In this document: one piece after another, positions 8,969 through 18,129 of the stretch | Numbering within the stretch: the first letter of the stretch is position 1 | Layout: the number at the start of each line of letters is the position of its first letter | DNA from: Neorhizobium tomejilense | GTDB lineage: Bacteria; Pseudomonadota; Alphaproteobacteria; Rhizobiales; Rhizobiaceae | Assembly: GCA_002968845.1 (NCBI GenBank) | Contig: PVBG01000006.1 | Span: forward strand, 62,001 to 126,000 | Length of the DNA stretch: 64,000 bases | Direction: 5' to 3' | Notes under the pieces: generated by a model | Database searches by the model: none | The model's input: only the letters and a program-made list of their open reading frames with translations | What the model was told of the DNA's origin: nothing | Made by a program: the position numbers and the translations under genes

Positions 8969-8996
8969 CTATACCATGCGAGTTAAAAACTATACC
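8969..8996. promoter_or_regulatory. Direct-repeat operator candidate, CTATACC twice, 21 bp apart
   Basis: CTATACC occurs at 8969-8975 and again at 8990-8996. The start-to-start distance is 21 bp, which is two helical turns. The pair sits in the short gap between the LuxR-type regulator and the permease operon, where an activator of this class would bind. The assignment to this regulator is inferred from position and spacing. Confidence 0.4.
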
Positions 8997-9072
8997 TTCA
9001 CGTGGTTGTTGCCGACACTGCGGCGCGGGATGCTGGGCCGCAAGCAAGCGATGCACGAGGACCTCTCCGCCG

Positions 9073-10101
9073 ATGCAGCAACATCCACTGGTCGCAATTC
9101 TCATCCGTATTGGCACATTCGTGCTGGTGATGATTGCGCTCTCGATCATGATTTTCGTTCTGGCGCGGGTCGTCCCTGGAGATCCGGCGCGCATGGCGCT
9201 TGGCCCATCCGCCACTCCGGACCAGGTTCAGGCCGTGCGTCTGCATATGGGCCTCGACCAGCCGCTGGTGGTTCAATACCTGGACTACGCCGGCAAGGCA
9301 TTGCGCGGCGATCTCGGCATGTCGCTGGTCTCCCAACGGCCGGTCATCACCGACCTTGCCCAGACCGTGCCCGCAACGCTGGAACTCGTTCTGGTCTCCG
9401 TCATCTTCATGTTCGTGGTTGCCGTGCCGCTTGGCGTGGTAATGGCGCATTACCGCGACCGCGCCATCGATCATGTCGGGCGGCTGCTTTCCCTGACCGG
9501 CGTCATCATCCCGAGCTTTCTGTTTGCGATCACGCTGCAGCTGGTGGCGGCGCGTTTCCTGTCCGGCTGGCCGATCATCGGCCGCCTCGATCATGACATG
9601 AACTGGGCCGGCGGCCCGACTGGCCTGCTGTTGCTCGACGGCCTCCTGGCCGGCCGACCCGACGTCATGCTCAATGCGCTGCAGCATCTTCTCCTGCCTG
9701 CGTTTGCGCTTTCAATGGCCGGCATCGGTCAGATCACCCGCATCACCCGCTCGGTGATGATCGAGAACCAGCGCAAGGATCACGTGCTGACCCTCAAGAG
9801 CTTTGGCGTGCCGGAAAGAGTCATCATCTTCAAGTACCTGCTGAAGCTGTCGTCGATCGCGCCGCTGACGATCATGGGGCTCGAATTTGCGTCCCTGATC
9901 GGCAATGCCTTCGTCATCGAAATGGTCTTCGCCTGGGGTGGGTTTGCCTCTTATGGACTGACCTCGGTCCTTCAAAAGGATCTGAACGCCGTCACGGCCG
10001 TGGTGCTGGTCGCCGGTCTGTTCTTCATCATCGCAAATCTGATCGTCGATATCCTCATCACGATCATCGACCCGCGTCTGCGCCGCAAGGAGGCACGTTG
10101 A
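9073..10101 (+). CDS. Peptide-type ABC transporter permease, DppB-like
   Basis: A 342-aa inner-membrane permease with about six hydrophobic segments. It has the DppB/OppB signature VPGDPARMALG near residue 35 and LGMSLVSQRPV, and ends with DILITIIDPRLR, the classical BPD_transp_1 C-terminus. The ATG at 9073 has a GAGGA box upstream. It is the first gene of a long forward operon, and its stop overlaps the next gene's start (TGATG). It should pair with the DppC-like protein and the double ATPase that follow, and with the binding protein at 15368-16966. Confidence 0.9.
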   Translation: MQQHPLVAILIRIGTFVLVMIALSIMIFVLARVVPGDPARMALGPSATPDQVQAVRLHMGLDQPLVVQYLDYAGKALRGDLGMSLVSQRPVITDLAQTVPATLELVLVSVIFMFVVAVPLGVVMAHYRDRAIDHVGRLLSLTGVIIPSFLFAITLQLVAARFLSGWPIIGRLDHDMNWAGGPTGLLLLDGLLAGRPDVMLNALQHLLLPAFALSMAGIGQITRITRSVMIENQRKDHVLTLKSFGVPERVIIFKYLLKLSSIAPLTIMGLEFASLIGNAFVIEMVFAWGGFASYGLTSVLQKDLNAVTAVVLVAGLFFIIANLIVDILITIIDPRLRRKEAR

Positions 10102-10982
10102 TGGCCGATATGAACATGCTCGACGCGTCCGATCGCGGACTGAGCTCCGGCTACATGATGTGGTATCGCTTCAGCCGCAACCCGGCTGCGGTAATCGGCA
10201 CGCTGATCATTCTGTCGGTGCTCGTGCTTGCCGTCTTTGCGCCTTGGCTCACACCCTATCCCAAGCATGTCGGCGCCGTCGTCGACTTCCGCGCCCGGCA
10301 CCTGCCGCCGGACACGGCGCACTGGTTCGGAACCGACAAGGCGGGACGCGACATCTTCTCGCGGACGATCTTCGGCCTTCGCATCTCGCTCCTGCTGGTG
10401 GTTGGCGTGCTCGGCATCTCGGTGCCGGTCGGCGCGGTGCTTGGTCTTCTGGCGGGCTATTTCGGCAGCTGGGTCGAGAAGCTGATCAGCGGCCTGACGA
10501 ACGTCATGCTGGCGATGCCGCCGCTGGTCATGGCGCTGGCCGTTTCCAACCTGCTCGAACCTAACCTGATGAATGCGATGATCGCCATCACGCTTCTGTG
10601 GTGGACCTGGCACGCACGGCTGATCTACACGGTCTCGAAGTCGATTGCGTCGGAAGACTATATCGAGGCGGCGCGTCTTGCAGGTGCGGGACCGATCCAT
10701 ATCCTGTTCCATGAAATCCTGCCGAACTGCATTCCCGTCATCTCCGTCAAGACGACGCTCGATGCCGCCTTCGTCATCCTCTTTGGCGCGACGCTGAGCT
10801 TCCTCGGCTTCGGCGTGAAGCCGCCGACCCCGGATCTCGGATCGATGGTCGCGGACGGCCGCCAGTTCATGCCAGACTACTGGTGGGAAGTTCTCTGCCC
10901 CGGCCTTGCGGTCCTCTACGTGACGCTCGGCTTCAACCTGCTGGGCGACGGCCTGCGCGACATGTTCGACGTGGAGAGCTGA
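10101..10982 (+). CDS. Peptide-type ABC transporter permease, DppC-like
   Basis: A 293-aa permease with the OppC_N first membrane segment, the WFGTDKAGRDIFSR motif that follows it, a YIEAARLAGAG coupling loop that contacts the ATPase, and a GDGLRDMFD C-terminus. I chose the ATG at 10101, with AAGGAGG upstream, over a TTG immediately before it. The start overlaps the stop of the DppB-like gene by one base. The loop between the first membrane segment and GTDKAGRD is of normal length, unlike the permease at 48530-49741. Confidence 0.9.
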   Translation: MADMNMLDASDRGLSSGYMMWYRFSRNPAAVIGTLIILSVLVLAVFAPWLTPYPKHVGAVVDFRARHLPPDTAHWFGTDKAGRDIFSRTIFGLRISLLLVVGVLGISVPVGAVLGLLAGYFGSWVEKLISGLTNVMLAMPPLVMALAVSNLLEPNLMNAMIAITLLWWTWHARLIYTVSKSIASEDYIEAARLAGAGPIHILFHEILPNCIPVISVKTTLDAAFVILFGATLSFLGFGVKPPTPDLGSMVADGRQFMPDYWWEVLCPGLAVLYVTLGFNLLGDGLRDMFDVES

Positions 10983-10985
10983 GCG

Positions 10986-12632
10986 ATGACCGAACCGCTT
11001 CTCAAGGTGGAAAACCTTAGCGTCTCCTTCGCCACGTATGGCCGAACGCGGCGGGTCCTGAATGATGTCGGATTTACCGTTTCCGCTGGAGAGCGCGTCG
11101 CCCTGATCGGCGAAACCGGCTCCGGTAAATCGGTGACTGCCAAGGCGATCATCGGCACGCTGCCAAAAAATGCCGCCATCCGCTCGGGCTCGATCTCGTT
11201 CAGCGGCCGTGATGTACTGGCCATGTCGCGCGGCGAGCGCGAGAGCCTCAAGGGCAGCGCCTTTTCACTCATCATGCAGGACCCGCTGTCGTCGTTCAAT
11301 CCGGTCTTCAAGATCGGTACCCATCTCGACGACGTAATGCGGTTCGCCGACAAGCGCGACGGCAAGTCTTCGTCCAGGGCGGAGCGCCGCACCCGCATCG
11401 CCGCCGTGCTGCGCCGCGTGCAGCTGGCCGATACCGATCGCGTGATCGATGCCTATCCGTCCGAACTCTCCGGCGGTATGCGTCAACGTGTGCTGATCGG
11501 GCTTGCGCTTCTGCACCAGCCCAAGCTGCTGATCGCCGACGAACCCGGCACGGCGCTCGACGTCACCACCCAGGACGAGATCCTCAATCTCATCAACCAG
11601 CTGGTGGTCGAGGAGAACATGGCTCTCCTGATGATCACCCACAATCTCGGCGTGGTACGCAAGGTCGCCGATCGGGTCGTCGTCATGCATCATGGCGACA
11701 TCGTCGAGACCGGCCCCTGCACAGAAATCCTCTCCAGCCCCAAGCAGCCTTATACCCTGTCGTTGCTCGATGCGGTGCCGGCGCTTTATGGCCCTCGCGT
11801 CATCGACCTGCCGGAGAGCACCCGCCCGCCGATCATAACGGTGGAAAGGCTGAACAAGATCTATGGCCGACGCAACGGTTACCATGCCGTGCGCGACGTG
11901 GATCTCGTCCTGCGCGAGGGCGAAGTCTTCGGGCTTGCCGGCGAATCCGGCTCGGGCAAGACCACCGTCGCGCGGATCATCATGGAACTCTCCAGGCCGA
12001 CCACCGGGCGCGTCACGATCGACGCCCCGCAGCCGGCGAAGGGTAGGCGTCTGACGCAGATTGTCTACCAGAACCCCGGCACGTCGCTCAACCCGAAGCG
12101 CACGGCAAGGCAGACGCTAAGCGTACCCCTGAAGTCGATCGGACTGGATGGAGCCGCGCGAGAAGTGCGGATGAACGAACTGATGGATCTTGTGCGCCTG
12201 CCGCAATCCTATCTCGGCAAATATCCGCATGAGCTCTCGGGCGGTCAGAAGCAGCGTGTGGCGATCGCCCGCGCGCTGGCCGCAGAACCAAAGATCCTGA
12301 TCCTCGACGAACCGACGGCGGCGCTTGACGTCTCTGTCCAGAAGACGGTGATCGAGCTGCTTTTGCAGCTGCGCAAGGATCTCGGGCTCACCTACCTGAT
12401 GATTTCGCACGATCTGTCGCTAATGCGGAATTTCTGCTCCCGCATCGCCGTCATGCTGCGCGGCGAGATCGTCGAAGAGGGGGCGACTGCGCAGGTCTTT
12501 GCAGAACCCAAACATCCCTACACACGCGCGCTGATTGCTGCGATCCCGGTCGTCAGTGATGAGGAGGAGCGCCTGAAACCTGTCGTGACCGAGGAAGAGC
12601 GCATGCGCTTTCTCGTCAAGACCACTGATTGA
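10986..12632 (+). CDS. Double ATPase of a peptide-type ABC transporter (DppD-DppF fusion)
   Basis: A 548-aa protein made of two complete nucleotide-binding domains, equivalent to DppD and DppF joined. The first half has Walker A GETGSGKS near residue 42, signature LSGGMRQR and Walker B LLIADEPG. The second half has Walker A GESGSGKT near residue 321, signature LSGGQKQR and ILILDEPTAALD. The oligopeptide C-terminal extension with cysteines seen in many DppD/F proteins is reduced. It follows the permeases directly and supplies both ATPase subunits, so this transporter is complete once the downstream binding protein is counted. Confidence 0.9.
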   Translation: MTEPLLKVENLSVSFATYGRTRRVLNDVGFTVSAGERVALIGETGSGKSVTAKAIIGTLPKNAAIRSGSISFSGRDVLAMSRGERESLKGSAFSLIMQDPLSSFNPVFKIGTHLDDVMRFADKRDGKSSSRAERRTRIAAVLRRVQLADTDRVIDAYPSELSGGMRQRVLIGLALLHQPKLLIADEPGTALDVTTQDEILNLINQLVVEENMALLMITHNLGVVRKVADRVVVMHHGDIVETGPCTEILSSPKQPYTLSLLDAVPALYGPRVIDLPESTRPPIITVERLNKIYGRRNGYHAVRDVDLVLREGEVFGLAGESGSGKTTVARIIMELSRPTTGRVTIDAPQPAKGRRLTQIVYQNPGTSLNPKRTARQTLSVPLKSIGLDGAAREVRMNELMDLVRLPQSYLGKYPHELSGGQKQRVAIARALAAEPKILILDEPTAALDVSVQKTVIELLLQLRKDLGLTYLMISHDLSLMRNFCSRIAVMLRGEIVEEGATAQVFAEPKHPYTRALIAAIPVVSDEEERLKPVVTEEERMRFLVKTTD

Positions 12633-12645
12633 GGAGGAGCCTGAG

Positions 12646-14202
12646 GTGTATCGGCTTGGAATTGACGTCGGCGGCACCAATACGGATGCTGTCGTCCTGC
12701 AAGGGAAGAAGGTTCTGGCGGGGGTCAAGGCCTCCACCACCGAGGATGTGACCTCGGGCGTGATCGAGGCGCTGGAGGCAGTGATCGCGACCTCCGGTAT
12801 CGACCGGCAGCGGATTGCTGCCGTAATGATCGGCACCACGCATTTCACCAATGCGGTGATCGAGCGTCGCCATATGGAAGAAGTCGCGGCGATCCGGCTT
12901 GGCCTGCCCTCAGGCGCCGGGCTGCCGCCCATGGTCGATTGGCCGGATGATGTACGCGAGATCGTCGGCAATCATGGCTATCAGGTCCGTGGCGGTTACG
13001 AGTTCGACGGACGCGAGCTTTCGCCTCTCGACGAGGACGAGATCGTTCGCATCGCCGGCGATATTCGCGCCAAAGGTCTGAAGGCCGCCGCCGTGACCTG
13101 CGTCTTCAGCGGTATCAATGATGCGATGGAAGTCCGCACCAAGGATATCCTGCAGCAGCAATGCCCCGGCCTGCCGGTGGTGATGTCGAAGGATATCGGC
13201 CGTCACGGCCTTCTGGCACGCGAAAGCGCGGCGATCATGAATGCCAGCCTGCTGTCGCTGGCCGATCGCACGGTCGCCGCTTTCGGCAAGGCGCTGACGA
13301 CCGCCGGCATCACCTGCCCCTTCTACATCACTCAGAATGACGGGACGCTGATGGCGGCCGATGTCGTGCGCGCCTTCCCGGTCCTGACCTTCGCATCCGG
13401 TCCGACGAATTCGATGCGAGGCGCAGCTTTCCTTACCGGCATCAAGGATGCGGTGGTCGTCGACGTCGGCGGTACCACGTCGGACGTCGGCTCGTTGTCG
13501 CATGGCTTTCCGCGCCAGGCTTCGACAACGGTTGATATCGGCGGCGTCCGTACGAATTTCCGCATGCCCGACGTGTTCTCGATCGGACTTGGCGGCGGCT
13601 CGCTGGTCGTTGAAGGCGACAACGGCATTGTTGTCGGCCCGAAGTCGGTCGGCTATCGGGTTCGGCAGGATGCCTTGTGTTTCGGCGGCAGGACTTTGAC
13701 CGCGACCGATATCGCCGTCGCCTCGGGCAAGGCGGATGTCGGCGACAAGGCCCTCGTGACAGGGCTTGCCAAGCCCCTCGTCGACGCGGCTGCCGCAAAG
13801 ATCAATGCCATGCTGGAAGCCTGCGTCGAGCGCAGCCGCATTTCCTCGACGCCGGTGCCTGTGATCGCCGTCGGCGGCGGGTCGATCCTGATGCCTGACC
13901 GGATCGGCGAACTGGAAGTTATTCGTCCCGAAAATTTCGCCGTTGCCAATGCGGTCGGCGCTGCGATCGCGCAAATCAGCGGGGAGACAGATCGAGTTTT
14001 CTCGCTGGTCGATGGGCGGACGCGCGAAAGCGCGCTCGCCGAGGCCGAGGCGGAAGCACGGGAGAAGGCGATAGCCGCTGGCGCACTATCAGAAACGCTT
14101 GAGGTCATCGAGCGCGAGGATACGCCGCTGGCCTATCTGCCGGGCAATGCCACCCGCATTCATGTGAAAGTCGTCGGAGAAATGGGAGGCCACGATGCCT
14201 GA
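12646..14202 (+). CDS. HyuA-like hydantoinase/oxoprolinase N-terminal-family ATPase, copy 1
   Basis: A 518-aa actin/ASKHA-fold protein. The phosphate-binding motif GIDVGGTNTDAV starts at residue 4, GTTHFTNAVIER follows near 66, and the second nucleotide motif DVGGTTSDVG lies near 275. It matches the hydantoinase A N-terminal plus ATPase core and lacks the long C-terminal part of full HyuA/oxoprolinase. No HyuB gene is present. The start is a GTG at 12646 with a strong GAGGAGGAG site. Its 3' end overlaps the DUF917 gene by 8 bases, suggesting a two-subunit enzyme that uses ATP to open or rework a cyclic amide. A clear paralogue is at 18130-19668. Confidence 0.85.
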   Translation: MYRLGIDVGGTNTDAVVLQGKKVLAGVKASTTEDVTSGVIEALEAVIATSGIDRQRIAAVMIGTTHFTNAVIERRHMEEVAAIRLGLPSGAGLPPMVDWPDDVREIVGNHGYQVRGGYEFDGRELSPLDEDEIVRIAGDIRAKGLKAAAVTCVFSGINDAMEVRTKDILQQQCPGLPVVMSKDIGRHGLLARESAAIMNASLLSLADRTVAAFGKALTTAGITCPFYITQNDGTLMAADVVRAFPVLTFASGPTNSMRGAAFLTGIKDAVVVDVGGTTSDVGSLSHGFPRQASTTVDIGGVRTNFRMPDVFSIGLGGGSLVVEGDNGIVVGPKSVGYRVRQDALCFGGRTLTATDIAVASGKADVGDKALVTGLAKPLVDAAAAKINAMLEACVERSRISSTPVPVIAVGGGSILMPDRIGELEVIRPENFAVANAVGAAIAQISGETDRVFSLVDGRTRESALAEAEAEAREKAIAAGALSETLEVIEREDTPLAYLPGNATRIHVKVVGEMGGHDA

Positions 14203-15328
14203 GGCACGCAAGCTGAAATACGACGAGGCCCATGTCCGCACCTTGACGGTGGAAGATCTCGATGCGCTGGAGATCGGCGCCGGCATTCTCGGCACCGGCG
14301 GCGGCGGCAATCCTTACCAGGGCAAGCTGCTGGCGCTCGAAGCGATGAAGGCCGGATACGAGATGAATGTATTGGCCACCGACCAGATCGCGCCCGATGC
14401 GCTCTGCATGTCGATCGGCGGCATCGGAGCACCGGTGGTCGGCGTCGAGCGGCTGCGCGAGGGGCGGGAAGGATTGCGTTGCCTGCGGGCGATGGAAGAC
14501 CTCATCCGCGCGCCGATCGATGCGATGGTCTGCGAGGAAATCGGCGGCGCCAATGCCATCAACCCGCTCGTCACCGCCGCACTCGGCGGCTTGCCGATGC
14601 TTGATTGCGACGGGATGGGACGCGCCTTTCCCGAAATGCAGATGACAACGTTTTCCATCTACGGCCACAGCTCGACCCCCTCGGTAATGTGCGATCTTCA
14701 CGGCAATGTGGTGATCTTCAACCATGCCGTTTCCGAAGTCTGGCACGAACGCATGGCGCGGGCCTGCGTGGTGGCGCAGGGCGGTGGTGCGATGCTGGCG
14801 ACCGCACCGATGCTGGCGCATTTCGTGCATCGCTACGGCATTCCGAAAAGCTACACCAAGGCGATCGCCATTGGCGAGGCTGTCATCAAGGCCCGTAAGG
14901 CGCAGGAGGATCCGATTGCCGCCGTATGCGCGCTCGAAGGCGGCCGTCGCATCTTTAACGGCAAGATTACCGATCTTAAGCGCCATCTCCGCGGCGGCTT
15001 TGCCGTCGGAGATCTGGAGCTTGCCGGTTTCGACGATTGTATCGGCCAGGTGGCCGGCGTCGCGATCCAGAACGAATTCCTGATCTTCCGGCGAAACGGC
15101 AAGGTGGAAGTGACCGTGCCCGACCTGATCGTATTGCTCGATGTAGATACCGGCTATCCGATCACCACCGAAATGCTGCGCTACGGCCAGCGGGTCGCGG
15201 TTCTCGCAATTCCTTGCCACGATCTCCTGCGCAGCGCCCAGGCTCTCGAAGTCGTCGGACCGAAAGCTTTCGGTTACCCGGAAATCACCTTTACGCCACT
15301 GCCATCCGCAGTGCGCCAGGCTGCCTAA
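14195..15328 (+). CDS. DUF917 (S-methyl thiohydantoin desulfurase-type) protein, copy 1
   Basis: A 377-aa DUF917 protein. The hallmark GAGILGTGGGGNPY loop lies at about residues 29-42, followed by GGIGAPVVGVERL, the CEEIGGANAINPL segment, and a DCDGMGRAFPEMQM motif. DUF917 members often occur fused to, or beside, HyuA-type ATPases, and Pfam now relates the domain to S-methyl thiohydantoin desulfurase. The ATG overlaps the end of HyuA copy 1 by 8 bases, so the pair is likely co-translated as partner subunits. The real substrate is unknown; a modified peptide or hydantoin imported by the adjacent transporter is an inference. Confidence 0.83.
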   Translation: MPEARKLKYDEAHVRTLTVEDLDALEIGAGILGTGGGGNPYQGKLLALEAMKAGYEMNVLATDQIAPDALCMSIGGIGAPVVGVERLREGREGLRCLRAMEDLIRAPIDAMVCEEIGGANAINPLVTAALGGLPMLDCDGMGRAFPEMQMTTFSIYGHSSTPSVMCDLHGNVVIFNHAVSEVWHERMARACVVAQGGGAMLATAPMLAHFVHRYGIPKSYTKAIAIGEAVIKARKAQEDPIAAVCALEGGRRIFNGKITDLKRHLRGGFAVGDLELAGFDDCIGQVAGVAIQNEFLIFRRNGKVEVTVPDLIVLLDVDTGYPITTEMLRYGQRVAVLAIPCHDLLRSAQALEVVGPKAFGYPEITFTPLPSAVRQAA

Positions 15329-15367
15329 CCATAAGCGGACGTTGTCCGCATCAAGAGAGGAACTTTG

Positions 15368-16966
15368 ATGAAAGCCTATTCCAAGACTTCCCGCATCGCC
15401 GCGCTTGCGCTCGGCACAGGCATGGCCCTGCTGATGAATTCGGCGGCAGCATCCGCGGCCGGCGACAAGCTGTCGATCGCGGTCAACACGATGCAGATCT
15501 TTTCGTCGCTCGATCCGGCCAAGGTCACCGACTATACCGGCTATATGGCGATCGTGAACATGTACGACGGCCTGACAACGGTGAGCCCTTCGGGCGAAAT
15601 CGTCCCGCACCTCGCCAAATCCTGGGACATTTCCAGCGATGGCCTGAGCTACACGTTCCATCTACGCGATGACGTGAAATTCCAGGACGGCACGCCGCTC
15701 AAGGCGTCCGACCTCGTCTGGTCGGTGAAGCGCCTTCTCGGCATCAACAAGGGGCCCTCGAACCTGATCGTCGGACTGATCAAGCCGGAAAATGTCACGG
15801 CGCCCGATGACGCCACGTTTTCCGTCAAGCTTGATCGCCAGTTCTCGCCGTTCATGTCGGTCACGCCTCTGTTCATGGCACTGAACCAGAAGCTGATCGA
15901 AGGTAATACCAAGGCCGAGGACAAGTGGGGCGAAGCCTATGTCGGCGAGCACTCTGCCGGCTCCGGCCCCTACAAGCTGGTCAGCTACAACCGCTCGGCC
16001 GACATGGTCATTGCCCGCAATGCCGATTACTTCCTCGGCTGGACCAAGGGCAAGCCGATCGACGAGGTCCGCTTCGTCCAGACCAGCGACGACGCGACCG
16101 TCAAGGCGCTGGCGGAAAAGGGTGAACTTGGCCTGTCCTCGCACGGGCTCGGCAACGATACCTATGAAGCGCTCGGCAGGATGAAGGGCTACAAGGTCAT
16201 CCAGACGCCGACCGCCGGCGGCTTTGTCATCAAGCTCAACACCAAAGTCTACCCGACCGACGATGTGCATGTCCGCCGCGCGATTGCCTATGCCACCGAT
16301 TACAAGACCATCCAGGAAGTGATCTATCCGGGCACGGACATGACCGGCCCGCTTTCGACCGCCTTCAAGGACGCTCACAACGACGGTATCAAGCCGGGCG
16401 TCTTCGATCTTGAAAAGGCCAAGGAAGAACTGGCGAAGTCGAAATATGCCGGCCAGAAGATCACGCTGGTCAACAGCTATGTCGCTTCTCTGGCCTTCGA
16501 GGCGGAAGTGGCGCTGATGATGCAGGCCAATCTCGAGCAGATCGGCATCGCGCTCGATATCAAGCCGGAGCCGTGGAACCGTATCGTCGAGCTCTCCGCC
16601 AAGCTTGAGACGACGCCGGCATCGACCCAGGTCAACGTCTCGCCAAGCTATCCGTCGCCGGATTCGATGTTCTACAACCAGTATCATTCCAAGGCATCCG
16701 GCACCTGGTGGTCGATGGAATGGCTGCAGAATCCGGAAATCGACGCGCTGATCGACAAGGCGCGCGGTGAAACCGACGTTGCAGCGCAAAATGCCGTCTA
16801 CAGGGAATTGCAGGCAAAGCTTGCCGAGCTGCAACCCGACGTCTGGGCGGTTTCCCCGAACCGACGTTATGGCGCCAACAAGTGCCTGCAGGGCTACGAG
16901 TTCATCCCGATGCAGAGCTGGGACCTGAACTTCTCCAACTTCCATTGGGACTGCAAGGCGAACTAA
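15368..16966 (+). CDS. Periplasmic binding protein of peptide ABC type (SBP family 5)
   Basis: A 532-aa solute-binding protein with a Sec signal peptide (a basic start, a hydrophobic ALALGTGMALLM core, and an Ala-rich cleavage region near residue 30). The mature part shows LDPAKVTDYTGYMAIVNMYDGL, LRDDVKFQDGTPL, SAGSGPYKL and a WWSMEWLQNPEID region, all typical of DppA/OppA relatives. The ATG at 15368 follows AGAGGAAC. It is placed inside the operon between the two DUF917 genes, unlike the usual first position, and must serve the permeases at 9073-10982. A hairpin after the gene may stabilise its mRNA. Confidence 0.9.
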   Translation: MKAYSKTSRIAALALGTGMALLMNSAAASAAGDKLSIAVNTMQIFSSLDPAKVTDYTGYMAIVNMYDGLTTVSPSGEIVPHLAKSWDISSDGLSYTFHLRDDVKFQDGTPLKASDLVWSVKRLLGINKGPSNLIVGLIKPENVTAPDDATFSVKLDRQFSPFMSVTPLFMALNQKLIEGNTKAEDKWGEAYVGEHSAGSGPYKLVSYNRSADMVIARNADYFLGWTKGKPIDEVRFVQTSDDATVKALAEKGELGLSSHGLGNDTYEALGRMKGYKVIQTPTAGGFVIKLNTKVYPTDDVHVRRAIAYATDYKTIQEVIYPGTDMTGPLSTAFKDAHNDGIKPGVFDLEKAKEELAKSKYAGQKITLVNSYVASLAFEAEVALMMQANLEQIGIALDIKPEPWNRIVELSAKLETTPASTQVNVSPSYPSPDSMFYNQYHSKASGTWWSMEWLQNPEIDALIDKARGETDVAAQNAVYRELQAKLAELQPDVWAVSPNRRYGANKCLQGYEFIPMQSWDLNFSNFHWDCKAN

Positions 16967-16990
16967 GCCGCCCGCATCATACGAGAAAGT

Positions 16991-17012
16991 CGGTCCGCAT
17001 CCGTGCGGGCCG
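16991..17012 (+). other. Intercistronic hairpin downstream of the binding-protein gene
   Basis: CGGTCCGCA and TGCGGGCCG form a 9-bp stem (one G-T pair) around a TCCG loop, 25 bases past the stop codon. No T-run follows and the operon continues, so a role in mRNA stability or partial termination fits better than full termination. Confidence 0.5.
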
Positions 17013-17055
17013 GCAAGGCCAGCCATGCCGAACAGATACTGCCGAGAGGTGAAAC

Positions 17056-18129
17056 ATGCTTCAGGAATTTCCCGAGGAAAATATCGAACCGCTCGCCACG
17101 GGCGCCTGGATTCTAGGCACCGGAGGTGGCGGCAATCCATATATTTCGACGCTCAATCTTCGACGTCTCTACGCTGAGGGTCGACGCGTCCAGATCATGG
17201 ATCCGATGGATCTCGAAGACGAGGACATGGTGGCGGTTGTTTCCAAGATGGGCGCGCCCCTGGTCAGCCAGGAGCGCCTCAGCGATCCCATCCACCTGGC
17301 ACGTGCCGTCGAGGTCATGGAAGATTATCTCGGCAAGCCCTTCCGCGCCATTATGAGCGTCGAGATCGGCGGCTCGAATGCCTTTTCGTCCTTCCTTGCC
17401 GGTGCGATACTCGACCGCCCGGTCGTCAATGCAGACGCCATGGGGCGCGCCTATCCGGAAGCGCAGATGACCTCGTTTGCAATCGGCAACCTGCCGATGT
17501 TTCCGTTGTCGCTTGTCGATATCCGCGATAACGAGGTAATCGTCACCCGCGCCGCCTCGTGGAAATGGATGGAGCGCATCTCGCGAAAAGTCTGCACGGA
17601 AGTCGGCTCCACCGCCGCGACCTGCAAGGCGCCGCGCACTGGTCGCGAAGTCAAGGAATGGGGCATTCATTACACGGTCACCAAGGCGACCGCGCTCGGT
17701 CGCGCAGTGCTCGAAGCAAGCGCACGCCATGCCGATCCAGTCCAGGCGGTTCTCGATCACGAGGGCGGCAAGCAGCTGTTCCGCGGCAAAGTGGTCGATG
17801 TCGTGCGCGAAACGACCGGCGGCTTTCTGCGCGGCAAGACCGCGATCGAGGGGATAGATGCCGACAAGGGGTCCCGCATGGAACTGGCGTTCCAGAACGA
17901 ATGGGCTGTCGCCTTCCGCGACGGGGAGCCCGTGGCCATGACGCCGGACCTACTATGCCTGCTGGACACCGTTTCGGGTGGTGCGATTGGCACTGAATCC
18001 GTTCGTTATGGACAGCGCGTCACGGTCGTCGCCCTGCCGGCGCCGGAACTGCTGACCTCGCAAGCGGGGATTGCTGCCGTCGGGCCTCGCGCCTTTGGTT
18101 ACAACATAGATTTCAAATCGGTATTCTAA
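17056..18129 (+). CDS. DUF917 (S-methyl thiohydantoin desulfurase-type) protein, copy 2
   Basis: A 357-aa paralogue of the protein at 14195-15328. It has the same glycine loop (GAWILGTGGGGNPY at about residues 15-28), MGAPLVSQERL, EIGGSNAFSSF and NADAMGRAYPEAQM. It starts about 14 residues later than copy 1. Its stop is directly followed by the ATG of HyuA copy 2 with no gap, so order here is DUF917 then HyuA, the mirror of the first pair. An AGAGGTG site precedes the ATG. The two copies diverge clearly outside the motifs, so they may act on different substrates or form a mixed complex. Confidence 0.83.
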   Translation: MLQEFPEENIEPLATGAWILGTGGGGNPYISTLNLRRLYAEGRRVQIMDPMDLEDEDMVAVVSKMGAPLVSQERLSDPIHLARAVEVMEDYLGKPFRAIMSVEIGGSNAFSSFLAGAILDRPVVNADAMGRAYPEAQMTSFAIGNLPMFPLSLVDIRDNEVIVTRAASWKWMERISRKVCTEVGSTAATCKAPRTGREVKEWGIHYTVTKATALGRAVLEASARHADPVQAVLDHEGGKQLFRGKVVDVVRETTGGFLRGKTAIEGIDADKGSRMELAFQNEWAVAFRDGEPVAMTPDLLCLLDTVSGGAIGTESVRYGQRVTVVALPAPELLTSQAGIAAVGPRAFGYNIDFKSVF

